Both the position numbers and the translations under genes were made by a program. From IMCC26077 sp964418325 (GTDB lineage Bacteria; Actinomycetota; Actinomycetes; Nanopelagicales; Nanopelagicaceae), in assembly GCA_964418325.1 (NCBI GenBank), contig CAYQLC010000015.1:1-37226 (forward strand): 37,226 nucleotides of DNA. The letters run 5' to 3'. This document shows, one piece after another, positions 26,147-35,510 of the stretch (positions within the stretch are counted from its first letter, which is position 1; every line of letters starts with the position of its first letter). The notes beneath the pieces are model-generated. The model saw only the letters and a list, made by a program, of their open reading frames with translations, ran no database searches and had not been told where the DNA came from.

Positions 26147-27091
26147 CTAATTCGCCTTCTTACTCTTTGAGGCAGAGGGCTCTGGTGATGGTGTGATGTA
26201 CACAGTTACCGTTGGCGTTGGGGTTGGCTTTGGTGCCGGTGGCAAGAGTGAATCACGCGGATTAACTTTTACTCGCCCGGTTACTACGGCGACTACCTCT
26301 AGCGCATTGAGATTCACGAAGGGTTTGACTAAAGCAGTTTTCGTCAAGGTGCCTGAGTTCTGATCGACCGAAATGACGGTGCCAATCGGGACACCGGGTA
26401 CGAAGGGGCGGCTATTGCTACTGCCGCGCGCCACCATCCGATCTCCAGCTTTCAATGTCGAAGAAGAGTCAAAGAGCGTTAGGGAAAGTTCGCTGTTACC
26501 GGTACCAGAGATCACGCCAAGAATGCCTGTTGCTTCCATGCGAATTCCGGCTTTGAAAGTCTCATCATCAAGAAGTAGCGCAATAGAGCTATTGCTGCTC
26601 ACTGAAATAATCCGACCGACCAACCCAGCGCCAGCAATCACTGTCATATCGGTCTGCACGCCATCACGAGTACCTACATCGAGCTCTATTGTTCGAGAAA
26701 ATCCTGCCGCAGAACCTGCAGCAATCACTCGGGCCGGAAGGCTTTTGTAACGTCCGGCTGCTGCCAGGTCCAAGACATCCTTTAATTGCCCAAGCTCCCG
26801 TTTTGCAACGTTGAACCTACTCAACTCCTCCTCAAGCGCCGCATTCTTTTGCTCAAGATCCTTAATCTTGTCAGCGCTTCGACCCAGGTTTGATGCCTCT
26901 GAAACGAAATTACTTATTGGGTCATAAAAGAAGCGAAAGAGTGATTGAAAAGGTGCAAGCACCGTATTGGTGATTCCCCGAAAAGTCTGACCGGGTACGC
27001 TCCCCCGCAAATCCAAGGTAACGATAATTAGTGCGGTAACTAAAAGAGCAATGAGAAAGAAACGTGAGCGAGATTTATCTGGTGCTGCCAA
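26147..27091 (-). CDS. mreC: Rod-shape-determining protein MreC (TTG start)
   Basis: The 314-residue bitopic protein has one N-terminal membrane helix (about residues 10-28), a coiled coil near 70-95 (KDLEQKNAALEEELSRF) and a beta-rich MreC core at about 100-275 (VIAAGSAAGFSRTIELDVGTRDGV, GLVGRIISVSSNSSIALLL). The tail after 275 is Pro/Thr/Ser-rich with a lysine end, probably flexible and outside the membrane. The start is TTG, with a GGGG-type ribosome binding site about 8 nt upstream. It is 37 bp after mreB and 2 bp before mreD. Confidence 0.93.
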   Translation of the reverse strand: MAAPDKSRSRFFLIALLVTALIIVTLDLRGSVPGQTFRGITNTVLAPFQSLFRFFYDPISNFVSEASNLGRSADKIKDLEQKNAALEEELSRFNVAKRELGQLKDVLDLAAAGRYKSLPARVIAAGSAAGFSRTIELDVGTRDGVQTDMTVIAGAGLVGRIISVSSNSSIALLLDDETFKAGIRMEATGILGVISGTGNSELSLTLFDSSSTLKAGDRMVARGSSNSRPFVPGVPIGTVISVDQNSGTLTKTALVKPFVNLNALEVVAVVTGRVKVNPRDSLLPPAPKPTPTPTVTVYITPSPEPSASKSKKAN

Positions 27092-27128
27092 CGCTTCACC
27101 CCACTTTCAGCCGATGACGTCGAGGCTG

Positions 27129-28160
27129 TTATCTGCGAGGCTCGGAGATAAGAACCTTCTCAAGGGCTTCGAACTCCTCGATACAACGACCCGTACCCAT
27201 TACCACCGCATTTAATGGGTTTTCCGCAATATGAACTGCAATTCCCGTTTCGTGGCGAAGTCGCTCATCAAGACCATGGAGCAGTGCGCCACCACCAGTG
27301 AGCACGATGCCACGATCCATGATGTCACCGGAGAGTTCGGGCGGACAACTATCCAGGGTCGTCTTCACCGCTTCGACAATACGAGAGACAGGTTCATCGA
27401 TTGCCTTACGGATCTCTTCGGCTGTGACCAGAATCGTCTTAGGTAAACCGGTTACCAAATCACGGCCACGAATCTCAGCATCTGGTTCGCCCACGGCAGG
27501 AAATGCTGAACCAATTGCCATCTTTATCTCTTCAGCTGTGCGCTCGCCCAGTAATAGCGAGTATTCCCGCTTGATCCAGGTAATGATGGATTGATCGAGC
27601 TCATCGCCACCAACTCGAATCGACTGAACAGTCACGATTCCACCCAATGAAATAACGGCAATTTCGGTAGTTCCGCCACCAATATCAACGACCATATTTC
27701 CGGTTGGTTCATGGATAGGAAGTCCGGCACCGATTGCAGCAGCCATCGGTTCTTCAATGATGTAGACCTTGCGCGCTCCAGCTGCATAGCCAGCATCTTT
27801 CACAGCCCGCTGTTCAACTCCAGTTATTCCTGAGGGGACGCAGACCACCAACCGAGGTTTGGCAAAGTGGCGACGTTTATGAACTTTTTGAATGAAGTAG
27901 CGAAGCATTCGCTCAGTGGTATCAAAGTCAGAGATAACACCATCTTTGAGCGGTCGTATCGCAACGATATTTCCAGGGGTACGACCAATCATCTTCTTTG
28001 CCTCAAGGCCTACAGCAAGAATCCCACCGGTATCTTGATTAATTGCAACCACGGATGGCTCATTAAGGACGATGCCACGACCGCGTACATAAACCAATGT
28101 ATTTGCGGTTCCGAGATCGATTGCCATATCGCGACCGATGAAAGACATCGTCTTTGCCAT
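27129..28160 (-). CDS. mreB: Actin-like rod-shape protein MreB
   Basis: The 343-residue ATP-binding filament protein directs elongation of the wall. The phosphate 1 motif is MAIDLGTANTLVYV near residues 12-25, the phosphate 2 motif is VVDIGGGTTEIAVISLGG near 157-175, and the adenosine motif is GIVLTGGGALLHG near 288. GGAGG lies 6 nt before the ATG, inside the end of ndk, and the ATG overlaps the ndk stop (TAATG). The protein has the normal length. Presence of the whole mreBCD-mrdA-rodA set predicts a rod or curved-rod cell, or at least dispersed wall growth. Confidence 0.97.
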   Translation of the reverse strand: MAKTMSFIGRDMAIDLGTANTLVYVRGRGIVLNEPSVVAINQDTGGILAVGLEAKKMIGRTPGNIVAIRPLKDGVISDFDTTERMLRYFIQKVHKRRHFAKPRLVVCVPSGITGVEQRAVKDAGYAAGARKVYIIEEPMAAAIGAGLPIHEPTGNMVVDIGGGTTEIAVISLGGIVTVQSIRVGGDELDQSIITWIKREYSLLLGERTAEEIKMAIGSAFPAVGEPDAEIRGRDLVTGLPKTILVTAEEIRKAIDEPVSRIVEAVKTTLDSCPPELSGDIMDRGIVLTGGGALLHGLDERLRHETGIAVHIAENPLNAVVMGTGRCIEEFEALEKVLISEPRR

Positions 28161-28576
28161 TACTTACCTCCGAAGAAGAGTGCAATTTCACGCTCTGCCG
28201 ATTCTGCAGAATCAGAACCATGAACAATATTTTGTACAACCTTAGTTCCCTGATCGCGCGCTAGGTCACCGCGAATAGTTCCAGGGGCTGCAACAGTTGG
28301 GTCAGTAACACCAGCAAGAGATCTAAAACCTTCAATTACTCGATTTCCTTCGGCAATCAAAGCGACGATTGGTCCCGAAAGCATGAATTCGACAAGAGGC
28401 TCATAGAACGGTTTACCAACATGTTCTGCATAGTGCTTTTCAAGCAGAGCTCGATCAGCCTGCATCATGCGAATATCGGCGATTACATAACCTTTTCGTT
28501 CGATCCGGGCGATGACCTCGCCTACGAGATTACGACGAACCCCATCAGGTTTGATTAAGACAAGAGTCCGTTCCAT
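28160..28576 (-). CDS. ndk: Nucleoside diphosphate kinase
   Basis: This 138-residue enzyme transfers the gamma phosphate from ATP to other nucleoside diphosphates through a phosphohistidine. The start MERTLVLIKPDGVRRNL is typical, and the active-site histidine is in NIVHGSDSAESAEREI. I chose ATG 28576; an in-frame GTG at 28582 adds two residues. It follows the DUF4233 gene by 17 bp and overlaps mreB by one base. This folC-DUF4233-ndk order is a known actinobacterial arrangement. Confidence 0.97.
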   Translation of the reverse strand: MERTLVLIKPDGVRRNLVGEVIARIERKGYVIADIRMMQADRALLEKHYAEHVGKPFYEPLVEFMLSGPIVALIAEGNRVIEGFRSLAGVTDPTVAAPGTIRGDLARDQGTKVVQNIVHGSDSAESAEREIALFFGGK

Positions 28577-28593
28577 AGGCACAGCCTAATGGC

Positions 28594-28914
28594 TCATTGA
28601 GGGGTCAGACGAGCGCGGGCAGCCTCCCCGGCCCGACCAACGATGATTGCAGCCACCCAAAGGAGAGCAAAAATCCCACCAAGGAAGTACATCATTGTGA
28701 CCACCATCCCGTAACCAACGACCGGAATTTGGAGCGCAGAGCCAAGTACCCAGCCTGACTTTCGCTTCAGCAAGCCGGGCGTGAGCATAAGGAGAATTGC
28801 TACAACGCCACCCACTGCTAGCTCCCAGGTGTCAGATGAATTCATGGCAATCAAGAGCGCAAACCCCATGGTCAATGACTCCATCACAAGAACTGTCGAG
28901 CCGAGAACTCGCAT
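28594..28914 (-). CDS. DUF4233 small membrane protein
   Basis: The 106-residue protein (MRVLGSTVLVMESLTMGFAL) has four predicted membrane helices and a short basic C-terminus (GRAGEAARARLTPQ). It resembles the actinobacterial DUF4233 family that is regularly found next to folC; its function is unknown. The ATG at 28914 lies 2 nt after the folC stop, with a GAAGGG motif about 9 nt upstream; TTG 28920 is an alternative overlapping folC. The conserved position between folC and ndk suggests co-expression rather than a demonstrated shared pathway. Confidence 0.82.
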   Translation of the reverse strand: MRVLGSTVLVMESLTMGFALLIAMNSSDTWELAVGGVVAILLMLTPGLLKRKSGWVLGSALQIPVVGYGMVVTMMYFLGGIFALLWVAAIIVGRAGEAARARLTPQ

Positions 28915-28916
28915 TA

Positions 28917-30251
28917 TCAATCACCCTTCTTTAATAGAGATCGAGCCTGTCCTGCAGTCACTACAGAGCCCGTCACGAGGATACCGACTGATTGCGTCGG
29001 ATGACTTGCCCGATCAAAAGCCAGCTCGATGGCTCGCTTAATCGAACCCGCGGAAGTGACCGTACCTTCGTCAAATATCTCGCTAGCAATTTCGAAAAGC
29101 TTCTCGGTTGGAAGCGCACGGATTGATGAGTTCTCAGAAACGATCACTTCATCGACTACACCAGATAGTTCGGCTAGGAAATTGGTGACATCTTTATCTT
29201 CCAAAATTGCGACGATTGCAATCAATTTATCGAAAGCAAACTCCTCGCTCAGTGCTTCACGCAATGCAGCGACTCCATGTGGATTATGTGCAGCATCGAT
29301 TATCACTGTCGGATTTCGGTGTATTACTTCTAATCGTCCAGGTGAAGAAACGTGGGCAAAACCATCTCGAACAACATCAACGTCAAGTCGCTGGGCGCCT
29401 CCGCCTAGGAAAGCCTCCACAGCAGTGAGAGCTAGGGTTGCATTAGATGCTTGATGGCGACCATGCAATGGTAGGAAGATTTCATCGTATGTCCCACCGA
29501 TGCCTTGAATAGTAAGAAGTTGTCCGCCGACTGCAACATCTCGATTGAGCAACGCGAAATCTAATCCCTCCCGGAGTGGGATGGACTCGACCAGCGCGCC
29601 CTCGCGTATTAATACTTCGGCTGCTTCCCGGCTTTGATGGGCGAGTACGGAGGGCTTTCCAGAGCGGAAAATTCCAGCTTTTGTCTGGGCTATCTCGGCG
29701 ATGGTGTTTCCCAGATATTCCTGATGGTCTAATCCGATAGGTGTCATCACCGAAACGTCAGAATCAATGACGTTGGTGGCATCCCATGCTCCGCCCATTC
29801 CGCACTCAATGATAGCGACATCAATCGGCGCATCCGCGAATGCGGCATATGCCATCGCGGTTAACACCTCAAAAAACGAGAGTGGATGTTCTGACTGTGA
29901 ATCAACCAACTCGATATATGGCTTGATATCTTCGTAGATGTAAACGAAGAACTCAGGTGTGATGAGTTCACCACTGAGCGAAATGCGTTCGCGAATATCT
30001 TCCAGATGCGGGCTGGTATAGCGTCCAGTGCGAATTCCAAATGCTTGAAGAAGCGAATCAATCATCCGAGATGTTGAAGTCTTACCATTTGTGCCGGCGA
30101 TATGGATTGACCGAAAACTCTCTTGTGGATTCCCGAGATAATCAAGAAGTAATGTGATTCGATCGAGCGTGGGTTCGATTCGACTCTCGGGCCATCGACT
30201 GTTGAGCTCGTTAGTAATTTCTACAAATCGAGATTGGATATCACTGGACAT
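28917..30251 (-). CDS. folC: Folylpolyglutamate synthase / dihydrofolate synthase
   Basis: This 444-residue Mur ligase-fold enzyme adds glutamate to (dihydro)pteroate or folates with ATP. The P-loop is IAGTNGKTSTSRM near residues 52-64, the folate/ATP loop is RTGRYTSPHLEDIRERI near 76-92, a GMGGAWDATNV block lies near 150, and DAAHNPHGVAAL near 318 is the start of the C-terminal ligase domain. Whether it does both reactions cannot be told. It begins 10 bp after valS. Confidence 0.95.
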   Translation of the reverse strand: MSSDIQSRFVEITNELNSRWPESRIEPTLDRITLLLDYLGNPQESFRSIHIAGTNGKTSTSRMIDSLLQAFGIRTGRYTSPHLEDIRERISLSGELITPEFFVYIYEDIKPYIELVDSQSEHPLSFFEVLTAMAYAAFADAPIDVAIIECGMGGAWDATNVIDSDVSVMTPIGLDHQEYLGNTIAEIAQTKAGIFRSGKPSVLAHQSREAAEVLIREGALVESIPLREGLDFALLNRDVAVGGQLLTIQGIGGTYDEIFLPLHGRHQASNATLALTAVEAFLGGGAQRLDVDVVRDGFAHVSSPGRLEVIHRNPTVIIDAAHNPHGVAALREALSEEFAFDKLIAIVAILEDKDVTNFLAELSGVVDEVIVSENSSIRALPTEKLFEIASEIFDEGTVTSAGSIKRAIELAFDRASHPTQSVGILVTGSVVTAGQARSLLKKGD

Positions 30252-30261
30252 GAGCGACTCT

Positions 30262-32859
30262 TTACCCAGGAAGTTTGCTGAGTTGCTCGGTGATGCGCGC
30301 GATATCTTGATCAGTCTCTTCGAGTCGAGCCTTTATAGTGGCAACTACTTTCTCTGGGGCTTTCGCCATAAAGTCAGCGTTATCAAGTTTGACCCGCGCG
30401 GTTTCGCGATCTTTCTGGGCTACAACAAGATCTTTCTGTAACCGAGCACGTTCTGCGGCAACATCGACAGTTCCAGAGAGGTCAAATTCGCATGTAATTG
30501 CTCCGACAAGAATTGACCCTGAGGCAGTGAAGGAACTATCCGGAACGCTAATCCGTAGTACTCCGCGGATAGCCTGCTCAAAGGGGGAAATAGCGCTCTT
30601 TTCCATGCCATTGAATCGACCTGGTATCGGCGCCGACGGCTTGACGCCCTGATCATTGCGGAATCGTCGGACTTCAGTGATGAGCGTCTTTACCTCTTCC
30701 ATCGCCGCGTTGTTTTGAGCATCAATCCGATCTTCGAGCGCCTTTGGCCATTGTGCGATAACCAAACTCTCGCCTCCGGTCAGACGTTTCCACAGGGCTT
30801 CAGTGATAAATGGCATTACTGGATGGAGAATGCGCAAGAGATTATCAAGTACGTGGCCAATGACCGCTTGGGCGTTCTCGGCCGCTGCACCACCTTGATT
30901 GATTGAAGATTTAGAGAGTTCTAGGTACCAATCACAGAAGTCATCCCAGGCAAAGTGGTAAATAACTTCACATGCTTTTGCGAATTCAAATCGTTCAAAA
31001 TAATCATCAGCTTCTTTGATTGTCTGGTGCAGTCGAGAAACAATCCAATTATCAATCTGGGAAAGCTCCCTAGGATTTGGAAGTGCACGGGATGTGGTTG
31101 CTCCGTTAAGAAGGGCAAAGCGCGAGGCATTCCACAGTTTGGTCGCAAAGTTTCGGGAGCCTGCTACCCACTCCTCGGCAAGGGCTTGGTCCGTTCCAGG
31201 ATTTGCGCCACGCGCCAGCGAGAATCGGAGCGCATCTGCACCGTATTTATCCATGAATTCCAGAGGATCAATTGTGTTGCCACGTGACTTACTCATCTTT
31301 TTGCCATGTTTATCGCGCACCAGTCCGTGGAGAGCGATGATGTGAAATGGTGGCTTGCCATCCATTGCAAATAATCCGAAAATCATCATGCGGGCAACCC
31401 AGAAAAAGAGAATGTCGTATCCAGTTACTAAGACGCTAGTGGGATAGAACTTTTTGAGATCTTCGGTGTTATCGGGCCAACCTAAGGTGGAAAATGGCCA
31501 GAGCGCAGAGGAGAACCAAGTATCCAAGACATCTGGATCTTGAACCCAGCCTTCTGGAGCGCTCTCATCGGGCCCGATGACACGCACCTCATCATTGGGC
31601 CCATACCAAACCGGAATTCGATGACCCCACCACAATTGGCGACTGATGCACCAATCGTGCATGTTGTCGACCCATTCAAAATATCGCGGAGCTAACTCTT
31701 CGGGTTCAATCGTCACCAGTCCACTGCGAACGGCATCTCCTGCAGCTTTGGCAAGCGGTGCAACCTTGACGAACCACTGCATCGAAAGTCGAGGCTCCAC
31801 GGTCGTGTCGCAGCGCGAGCAATGACCGACAGCGTGAATGTAGGGGCGCTTCTCCGAGACAATTCGCCCCATCTCACGTAACCGCTCCACCACTGCCTTA
31901 CGGGCATCAAAGCGATCCATGCCATCAAACTCAGTGCCGGTGCCCTCCATAACTCCGTGCTCGTTCATAATCACAATCATCGGAACATTGTGACGACGCC
32001 CCATTTCAAAATCATTAGGGTCATGGGCCGCCGTGACTTTGACTGCTCCAGTTCCAAATTCTGGCTCGACCAACTCATCTGCGATGATAGGAATCATTCG
32101 ATTAACGAGCGGAAGTAAAACTTCCTTACCAATCATGTCTTTGTAGCGATCATCGTCAGGATGTACCGCCACCGCTCCATCACCAAGCATCGTTTCAGGG
32201 CGCGTAGTTGCGACGGTGATATTGAGATTCTCATCGCCATAACGAACTTGAACGAATTCGCCAGCGTCGTCGCTATGTTCAACTTCGATATCACTCAGAG
32301 CGGTCAAGCAACGTGGGCACCAATTGATGATTCGCTCAGCGCGATAAATCAATTCTTTCTCGTAGAGGCGCTTAAAGATTGTAAGGACGGCTCGAGAAAG
32401 TCCTTCATCCATCGTGAAACGTTCCCGGCTCCAGTCGACGCTGTCACCTAGGCGCTTCATCTGTCCAAGAATTGCACCGCCAGATTCTGACTTCCACTCC
32501 CAAACTTTCTTAACGAACTCTTCACGCCCTAAGTCATGTCGTGATTTATTCTGTTGCGCTAATTGCTTTTCGACAACATTTTGGGTTGCGATTCCAGCAT
32601 GATCCATTCCCGGTAACCAAAGCGCTTCATACCCTTGCATTCTTCGGCGACGGGTGAGGGTATCTTGCAGAGTGTGATCAAGTGCGTGGCCGATGTGCAA
32701 ACTTCCGGTGACATTTGGTGGCGGGATAACTATGCAGAAGGGTTTCTTTTCGGAAGTGGCATCTGCAGCAAAGTAATTTCGATCTAGCCAACTCTGGTAG
32801 AGCGGTGCTTCTAAGTCGGCAGGCGAAAAGTGCGTTGGTAATTCCTGATCAGCTGCCAT
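30262..32859 (-). CDS. valS: Valyl-tRNA synthetase
   Basis: This class I synthetase of 865 residues charges tRNA(Val). The HIGH motif appears as GSLHIGHALDHT near residue 55 and the KMSKS loop as KKMSKSRGNTID near 530. Between them is the CP1 editing domain (TVATTRPETMLGDGAVAVHP) that removes threonyl-tRNA(Val). The C-terminus has the anticodon helix bundle and the ValRS-type coiled coil (DVAAERARLQKDLVVAQKDRE). I chose ATG 32859 (MAADQELPTHF); a TTG at 32868 is possible. It lies 11 bp after the clpX stop. Confidence 0.97.
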   Translation of the reverse strand: MAADQELPTHFSPADLEAPLYQSWLDRNYFAADATSEKKPFCIVIPPPNVTGSLHIGHALDHTLQDTLTRRRRMQGYEALWLPGMDHAGIATQNVVEKQLAQQNKSRHDLGREEFVKKVWEWKSESGGAILGQMKRLGDSVDWSRERFTMDEGLSRAVLTIFKRLYEKELIYRAERIINWCPRCLTALSDIEVEHSDDAGEFVQVRYGDENLNITVATTRPETMLGDGAVAVHPDDDRYKDMIGKEVLLPLVNRMIPIIADELVEPEFGTGAVKVTAAHDPNDFEMGRRHNVPMIVIMNEHGVMEGTGTEFDGMDRFDARKAVVERLREMGRIVSEKRPYIHAVGHCSRCDTTVEPRLSMQWFVKVAPLAKAAGDAVRSGLVTIEPEELAPRYFEWVDNMHDWCISRQLWWGHRIPVWYGPNDEVRVIGPDESAPEGWVQDPDVLDTWFSSALWPFSTLGWPDNTEDLKKFYPTSVLVTGYDILFFWVARMMIFGLFAMDGKPPFHIIALHGLVRDKHGKKMSKSRGNTIDPLEFMDKYGADALRFSLARGANPGTDQALAEEWVAGSRNFATKLWNASRFALLNGATTSRALPNPRELSQIDNWIVSRLHQTIKEADDYFERFEFAKACEVIYHFAWDDFCDWYLELSKSSINQGGAAAENAQAVIGHVLDNLLRILHPVMPFITEALWKRLTGGESLVIAQWPKALEDRIDAQNNAAMEEVKTLITEVRRFRNDQGVKPSAPIPGRFNGMEKSAISPFEQAIRGVLRISVPDSSFTASGSILVGAITCEFDLSGTVDVAAERARLQKDLVVAQKDRETARVKLDNADFMAKAPEKVVATIKARLEETDQDIARITEQLSKLPG

Positions 32860-32870
32860 AACGGGCAATC

Positions 32871-34133
32871 TTAGGCGCTTTTCTCAGCGCCTCCATCTTC
32901 TCGAAGGACGAGCGTCGGCGGCGCCTGCTCAGTCACTGATTCAGCGGTGATAATCACGCGGGCAATATCTTTTCGGCTCGGGGTATCGAACATCACGGTC
33001 AAGAGGACCTCTTCCATGATGGCGCGCAGTCCACGTGCACCAGTACCGCGCTTGATCGCCTGTTCAGCAACTGCGGTAAGGGCTTCGGGAGTGAATTCCA
33101 ACTCGACTCCATCGAGCTCAAAGAGCTTTTGGTACTGCTTGGTGAGCGCATTCTTTGGTTCAGTGAGGATCTGCATCAAGGCATCATGATCGAGCGCATC
33201 CACGCTCGTAATGACTGGGAGTCGCCCGACAAACTCAGGGATCATGCCAAATTTCAACAGATCTTCTGGGAGAACGTTGCTGAAAATATCGCTGGCATTT
33301 CGCTCGGCTGCTGTTTGTAGAGTTGCGTTGAAGCCAAGTCCCTTGCCCCCCATGCGCGCTTCAATAATCTTGTCTAGGCCTGCGAAGGCGCCACCGACAA
33401 TGAAAAGCACATTGGTGGTGTCGATTTGAATGAACTCTTGATGTGGGTGCTTACGACCACCCTGCGGTGGTACCGAAGCGGTAGTGCCCTCAATAATTTT
33501 CAGTAGGGCTTGTTGGACACCTTCACCAGATACATCTCGGGTGATGGATGGATTTTCACTCTTGCGCGCAACCTTGTCGATCTCGTCGATATAAATAATT
33601 CCACGCTCGGCACGCTTCACATCGAAATCTGCTGCTTGAATCAACTTCAATAAAATATTTTCGACATCTTCGCCAACATAACCCGCTTCGGTGAGCGCGG
33701 TGGCATCAGCAATGGCAAAGGGAACATTAAGCATTCGTGCAAGTGTTTGAGCAAGGAGCGTTTTGCCGCAACCCGTTGGTCCGAGCAGGAGGATGTTGCT
33801 CTTTGTTAACTCGACTGCGCCTTCGCGAGCGCTTTCGCCACCTTGAATTCGCTTGTAGTGGTTATAGACCGCAACCGAGAGCGACTTCTTTGCGCGCTCT
33901 TGCCCAATTACATATTGATTGAGGAATTCAAAGATCTCATGGGGCTTAGGAAGTTCTTGAAGGGAGACTGCACTTGCAGTAGAGAGTTCTTCGACGATGA
34001 TTTCATTGCAGAGTTCTATGCACTCGTCACAGATGTACACGCCAGGACCAGCGATGAGCTTCTTGACCTGCTTCTGAGATTTGCCACAAAAGGAGCACTT
34101 CAGCAATTCACTGCTTTCACCGATACGCGGCAT
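32871..34133 (-). CDS. clpX: ClpX, AAA+ unfoldase of Clp protease
   Basis: The 420-residue protein recognises substrates, unfolds them and feeds them to ClpP. The N-terminal C4 zinc domain is CSFCGKSQKQ...CDECIELC (residues 13-41). Walker A is GPTGCGKTLLAQ near 118, Walker B is IIYIDEIDKVAR near 180, the pore loop is in EAGYVGEDVE near 148, and sensor 2 is TGARGLRAI near 370. A GAAGGGAG ribosome binding site lies 6 nt before the ATG. A terminator after clpP2 means it is probably transcribed from its own promoter at 34134-34181. valS follows after 11 bp. Confidence 0.97.
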   Translation of the reverse strand: MPRIGESSELLKCSFCGKSQKQVKKLIAGPGVYICDECIELCNEIIVEELSTASAVSLQELPKPHEIFEFLNQYVIGQERAKKSLSVAVYNHYKRIQGGESAREGAVELTKSNILLLGPTGCGKTLLAQTLARMLNVPFAIADATALTEAGYVGEDVENILLKLIQAADFDVKRAERGIIYIDEIDKVARKSENPSITRDVSGEGVQQALLKIIEGTTASVPPQGGRKHPHQEFIQIDTTNVLFIVGGAFAGLDKIIEARMGGKGLGFNATLQTAAERNASDIFSNVLPEDLLKFGMIPEFVGRLPVITSVDALDHDALMQILTEPKNALTKQYQKLFELDGVELEFTPEALTAVAEQAIKRGTGARGLRAIMEEVLLTVMFDTPSRKDIARVIITAESVTEQAPPTLVLREDGGAEKSA

Positions 34134-34181
34134 GGTGCACTCCCTTCAGATCCCCATAAATGCTTAAGTAAAGGGTACGGA

Positions 34182-34207
34182 TAAAACCCGACTTTCGCCG
34201 GGCTTTA
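34182..34207 (-). terminator. Rho-independent terminator after clpP2
   Basis: On the minus strand AAAGCCCGGC-GAAA-GTCGGGTTTT folds into a 10-bp stem with two G-U pairs and a stable GAAA tetraloop, ending in TTTTATC. It lies between the clpP2 stop and clpX, so clpP1P2 and clpX are separable units. Confidence 0.85.
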
Positions 34208-34251
34208 TCGTCGTTTTCTGTTCGCTATTAGAGGACGCGATGGTCGAGGGT

Positions 34252-34887
34252 TTACTTGGCGCTATTGGCTTTACGGGTGGAGAGGACCTGGTCGATTAGG
34301 CCCCACTCAACTGCCTCTTGCGCAGTAAGGATCTTGTCGCGGTCGATATCTTTGGTGATCTGCTCAGAGCTGCGGTTGGAGTGCTTTGCCAACATATCCA
34401 CGAGCAGGTCGCGCATACGCATAATCTCTTTCGCCTGAATTTCGATATCTGAGCCCTGTCCGCCACCTTCACTGGAGGGTTGATGGAGCAGAATGCGCGA
34501 GTTCTCGAGGGCATATCGCTTGCCCTTAGTTCCACCGGTGAGGATCACAGCGGCAGCAGATGCTGCTTGACCAAGGCAGATGGTCATGATGTCCGGGCGA
34601 ACAAATTGCATTGTGTCGTAGATTGCTGTGAGCGCTGTGAACGAGCCACCAGGTGAGTTGATGTACAGCATGATATCTCGATCTGGATCCATCGATTCGA
34701 GTGTGAGCAACTGCGCCATGACATCGTTTGCCACGGTGTCATCGATTGGAGTTCCCAAGAAGATGATCCGCTCTTCGAAGAGTTTTGTATAGGGATCCAT
34801 GCGCTTGAATCCGTACGAGGTCTTCTCCTCGATTACAGGGAGAACGTAACGATTAGAAAATTCACCTGGCTTCATTATTTCACTCAT
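34252..34887 (-). CDS. clpP2: ATP-dependent Clp protease proteolytic subunit, second paralogue
   Basis: This 211-residue serine protease subunit forms the Clp chamber with ClpP1. The nucleophile serine is in GQAASAAAVIL near residue 111, the histidine in ILLHQPSSEGGGQ near 136, and the aspartate in the DRDKILTAQEA region. The N-terminal stretch before FEERIIFLGTPIDD may be a propeptide. GGAGGA lies 8 nt before the ATG, which overlaps the clpP1 stop (ATGA). In other Actinobacteria ClpP1 and ClpP2 form a mixed 14-mer; the tight linkage fits that. Confidence 0.95.
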   Translation of the reverse strand: MSEIMKPGEFSNRYVLPVIEEKTSYGFKRMDPYTKLFEERIIFLGTPIDDTVANDVMAQLLTLESMDPDRDIMLYINSPGGSFTALTAIYDTMQFVRPDIMTICLGQAASAAAVILTGGTKGKRYALENSRILLHQPSSEGGGQGSDIEIQAKEIMRMRDLLVDMLAKHSNRSSEQITKDIDRDKILTAQEAVEWGLIDQVLSTRKANSAK

Positions 34888-35510
34888 CGCTGGGTTCCTC
34901 CGCTTCCAGAAACTTGTCGAGCTGAACGAACTACGTGATCGACGAAGCCATACTCTTTTGCTTGCTCTGCCGTAAACCAGCGATCGCGATCAGAATCTTC
35001 TTGAATCGTGTCGATTGTCTGGCCAGTGTGGAAGGCGATGAGCTCTGCCATTGATTTCTTAGTGGCGGCCATTTGCTCGGCTTGAATCTTGATATCACTT
35101 GCAGTTCCACCGATACCACCAGATGGTTGGTGCATCATGATGCGGGCATGTGGAAGTGCATATCGCTTTCCTGGAGCGCCGGCACAGAGTAGGAACTGTC
35201 CCATCGAAGCAGCAAGACCCATCGCAACGGTTGCAACATCGTTCTTGATGTATTGCATCGTGTCGTAGATCGCCATACCTGCGCTGATGGAACCACCAGG
35301 TGAGTTGATGTAGAGGTAAATATCCTTCTCGGAATCTTCGGCGGCGAGCAAAAGCAGCTGAGCTGCAATGGCATTTGCCATGGAATCTTCAACGACTGAG
35401 CCTAAGAAGATGATTCGCTCTTGGAGTAGTCGGTGGTAAACCTCGTCATCGAGTTGCCCACCCGATCGCGCTCCACGCGCTACTGGGCTATCAGGGGTTA
35501 TTAGTCCCAC
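34884..35510 (-). CDS. clpP1: ATP-dependent Clp protease proteolytic subunit, first paralogue (GTG start)
   Basis: The 208-residue subunit carries a full triad: serine in GLAASMGQFLL near residue 103, histidine in RIMMHQPSGGIGG near 128, and aspartate in the DRDRWFTAEQAKEYGF region. The YHRLLQERIIFLG segment marks the start of the conserved fold. The GTG at 35510 has only a weak AGCAGG upstream, so the exact start is uncertain. It overlaps clpP2 by 4 bp. The 107-bp upstream region holds a ClgR-like site, as known for clpP1P2 in other Actinobacteria. Confidence 0.95.
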   Translation of the reverse strand: MGLITPDSPVARGARSGGQLDDEVYHRLLQERIIFLGSVVEDSMANAIAAQLLLLAAEDSEKDIYLYINSPGGSISAGMAIYDTMQYIKNDVATVAMGLAASMGQFLLCAGAPGKRYALPHARIMMHQPSGGIGGTASDIKIQAEQMAATKKSMAELIAFHTGQTIDTIQEDSDRDRWFTAEQAKEYGFVDHVVRSARQVSGSGGTQR

